Shown: one piece after another, positions 5,090-5,759 of the stretch | Layout: every line of letters begins with the position of its first letter | How positions within the stretch are numbered: position 1 is the stretch's first letter | Source of the DNA: Chitinispirillaceae bacterium | Lineage (GTDB): Bacteria; Fibrobacterota; Chitinivibrionia; Chitinivibrionales; Chitinispirillaceae | Length of the DNA: 5,759 nucleotides | NCBI GenBank assembly: GCA_016926315.1 | Contig: JAFGOU010000355.1 | Coordinates: forward strand, 1 to 5,759 | Direction: 5' to 3' | Translations under genes and position numbers: made by a program | The notes under the pieces: generated by a model | Database searches by the model: none | What the model was told of the DNA's origin: nothing | Seen by the model: the letters and a program-made list of their open reading frames with translations, nothing else

Positions 5090-5759
5090 AAGATGAGCAG
5101 TCTGCGAAAACGGATGCTCCCGTGGAGCAATGCGCCAAGGAGAACTGCCGGCGCAATGAGACAGGAGAGCCATTCGGTAACGAAAATGGTCGCTGGGACG
5201 CGCGTTGAGCAACGACGGAGTGCAAGGGCGGATATGGCGACGGCGTCGATTGCCAGGCATACCATCAGCGCCGGGGGGAATACTGCTCCCGACAGGGCGG
5301 AAACCAGGTGCAGGCAGAGCAGGATAAGAAGCGACGGCGGAAAGGGTGACCGGATATGTTCGCGATAACGCCGGGCATGCTTTTTGTAGAGAAGCGGGTC
5401 GAACCGGCGGTTAAGGCAATTCTTCAGCAGGTCCCACGGTTCGCCCTGCCTGATCCGGTGGGTGACCGTGATAGTGGGGTTATGGTGAATCGAATTCCCG
5501 TTGTCGAGAAGCGTAAAGCAGAAATCCAGGTCCTCCCGCTGGATGGTAAACCGTTCGTCAAAACCTCCGGCCTGCAGAAATGGTCCCCTGCGGCAGAACA
5601 GGTTGTTCGTGCGGAGCCCGGGTTTTTCAAGCCGGAGGTACTCGCGGCGAGCAGGAAGCGCTCCAGGGGCCGGGTCTATGGTGGTAAGGCCCTCGACCGC
5701 GGCGGCTTCAGGGTGCGTTGACAGATAGTCGTACCCGCGCAGGAGCCAGTCATGCGACG
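5086..5759 (-). CDS. glycosyltransferase family 2 protein with C-terminal membrane segments, partial (5' end outside window)
   Basis: The frame is open from the right edge (first whole codon ends at 5757) to a TGA at 5086-5088. No start is in the window, and 223 residues are seen. They include HDWLLRGYDYL (2-12) and the GT2 acceptor-side motif GGFDERF (64-70) followed by EDLDFCFTLLDNG (75-87). ED here occupies the usual catalytic-base ED position. ITVTHRIRQ follows. The donor-binding DXD half lies upstream of the window. After about residue 139 come three hydrophobic stretches (about 141-159, 161-180 and 189-213), then an Arg-rich SIRFRR and the end LLIL. It is therefore likely anchored at the inner membrane, as GT2 enzymes acting on lipid-linked glycans often are. 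It overlaps the GT4 start by four bases. The pair suggests a surface polysaccharide or glycan assembly operon; the product is unknown. Confidence 0.88.
   Translation of the reverse strand, partial: SHDWLLRGYDYLSTHPEAAAVEGLTTIDPAPGALPARREYLRLEKPGLRTNNLFCRRGPFLQAGGFDERFTIQREDLDFCFTLLDNGNSIHHNPTITVTHRIRQGEPWDLLKNCLNRRFDPLLYKKHARRYREHIRSPFPPSLLILLCLHLVSALSGAVFPPALMVCLAIDAVAISALALRRCSTRVPATIFVTEWLSCLIAPAVLLGALLHGSIRFRRLLIL

Noticed and set aside
5090..5260. 57-residue N-terminal extension of the GT4 protein
   Set aside because: It overlaps the GT2 coding region in another frame and is low-complexity and Arg-rich; MNIAFFSKEL is the normal GT4 start.
5356..5721. 121-residue plus-strand frame opposite the GT2 gene
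   Set aside because: The minus strand gives a continuous GT2 protein with GGFDE and ED motifs across the same bases.
1..5759. CRISPR array, toxin-antitoxin pair, defence island, retron or phage genes
   Set aside because: No regular repeat-spacer pattern and no matching proteins were found on either strand.

Overview
The window carries chromosomal DNA of a Gram-negative-type bacterium of moderately high G+C. It holds the 3' end of an arginine-biosynthesis gene, a tRNA gene, a large secreted protein gene, a small membrane protein gene, and on the opposite strand two overlapping glycosyltransferase genes. The large secreted protein has a Sec signal peptide, two CBM9-like domains, an Ig-like module and a C-terminal module resembling Por/T9SS or FlgD-type modules. 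This is typical of the Fibrobacterota/Bacteroidota/Chlorobiota (FCB) side of the tree, and a Fibrobacterota-like organism is my best guess. That placement is inference and is not proven by the window.

Plus strand, 1-930: the window opens inside argJ, ten codons before the conserved autoproteolysis threonine, so essentially the whole beta chain is visible. A 130-base gap with AT-rich promoter-like sequence leads to tRNA-Lys(CTT), with encoded CCA. The base after CCA begins a near-perfect rho-independent terminator.

Plus strand, 931-3334: a 280-base leader region contains a cluster of direct and inverted repeats, including a GTGA-N6-TCAC palindrome of CRP/FNR type. It also contains a near-consensus sigma-70 promoter (TTGACG, 17 bases, TATAAT) and a short 5' leader with a hairpin and a strong Shine-Dalgarno site. 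These serve one gene for a 707-residue exported protein built from two tandem CBM9-like domains.

Intergenic 3335-3577: this stretch has no gene but is rich in palindromes. It holds a short ATTTC...GAAAT repeat-like element and a roughly 100-base nested hairpin element ending in a T run. It precedes a 104-residue glycine-zipper membrane protein of unknown function (3578-3892).

Minus strand, 5759-4043: a membrane-attached GT2-type glycosyltransferase, whose 5' end lies outside the window, overlaps a GT4-type glycosyltransferase by ATGA. The two are almost certainly co-translated and probably belong to a surface polysaccharide or glycan operon running in from the right. They converge on the small membrane protein gene across 150 bases with only a weak terminator candidate.

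I see no CRISPR array, transposase, integrase, phage gene or recognisable defence system. The least explained items are the repeat cluster upstream of the secreted protein, the nested palindrome, the N-terminal cysteine motif of the secreted protein, and the small membrane protein.
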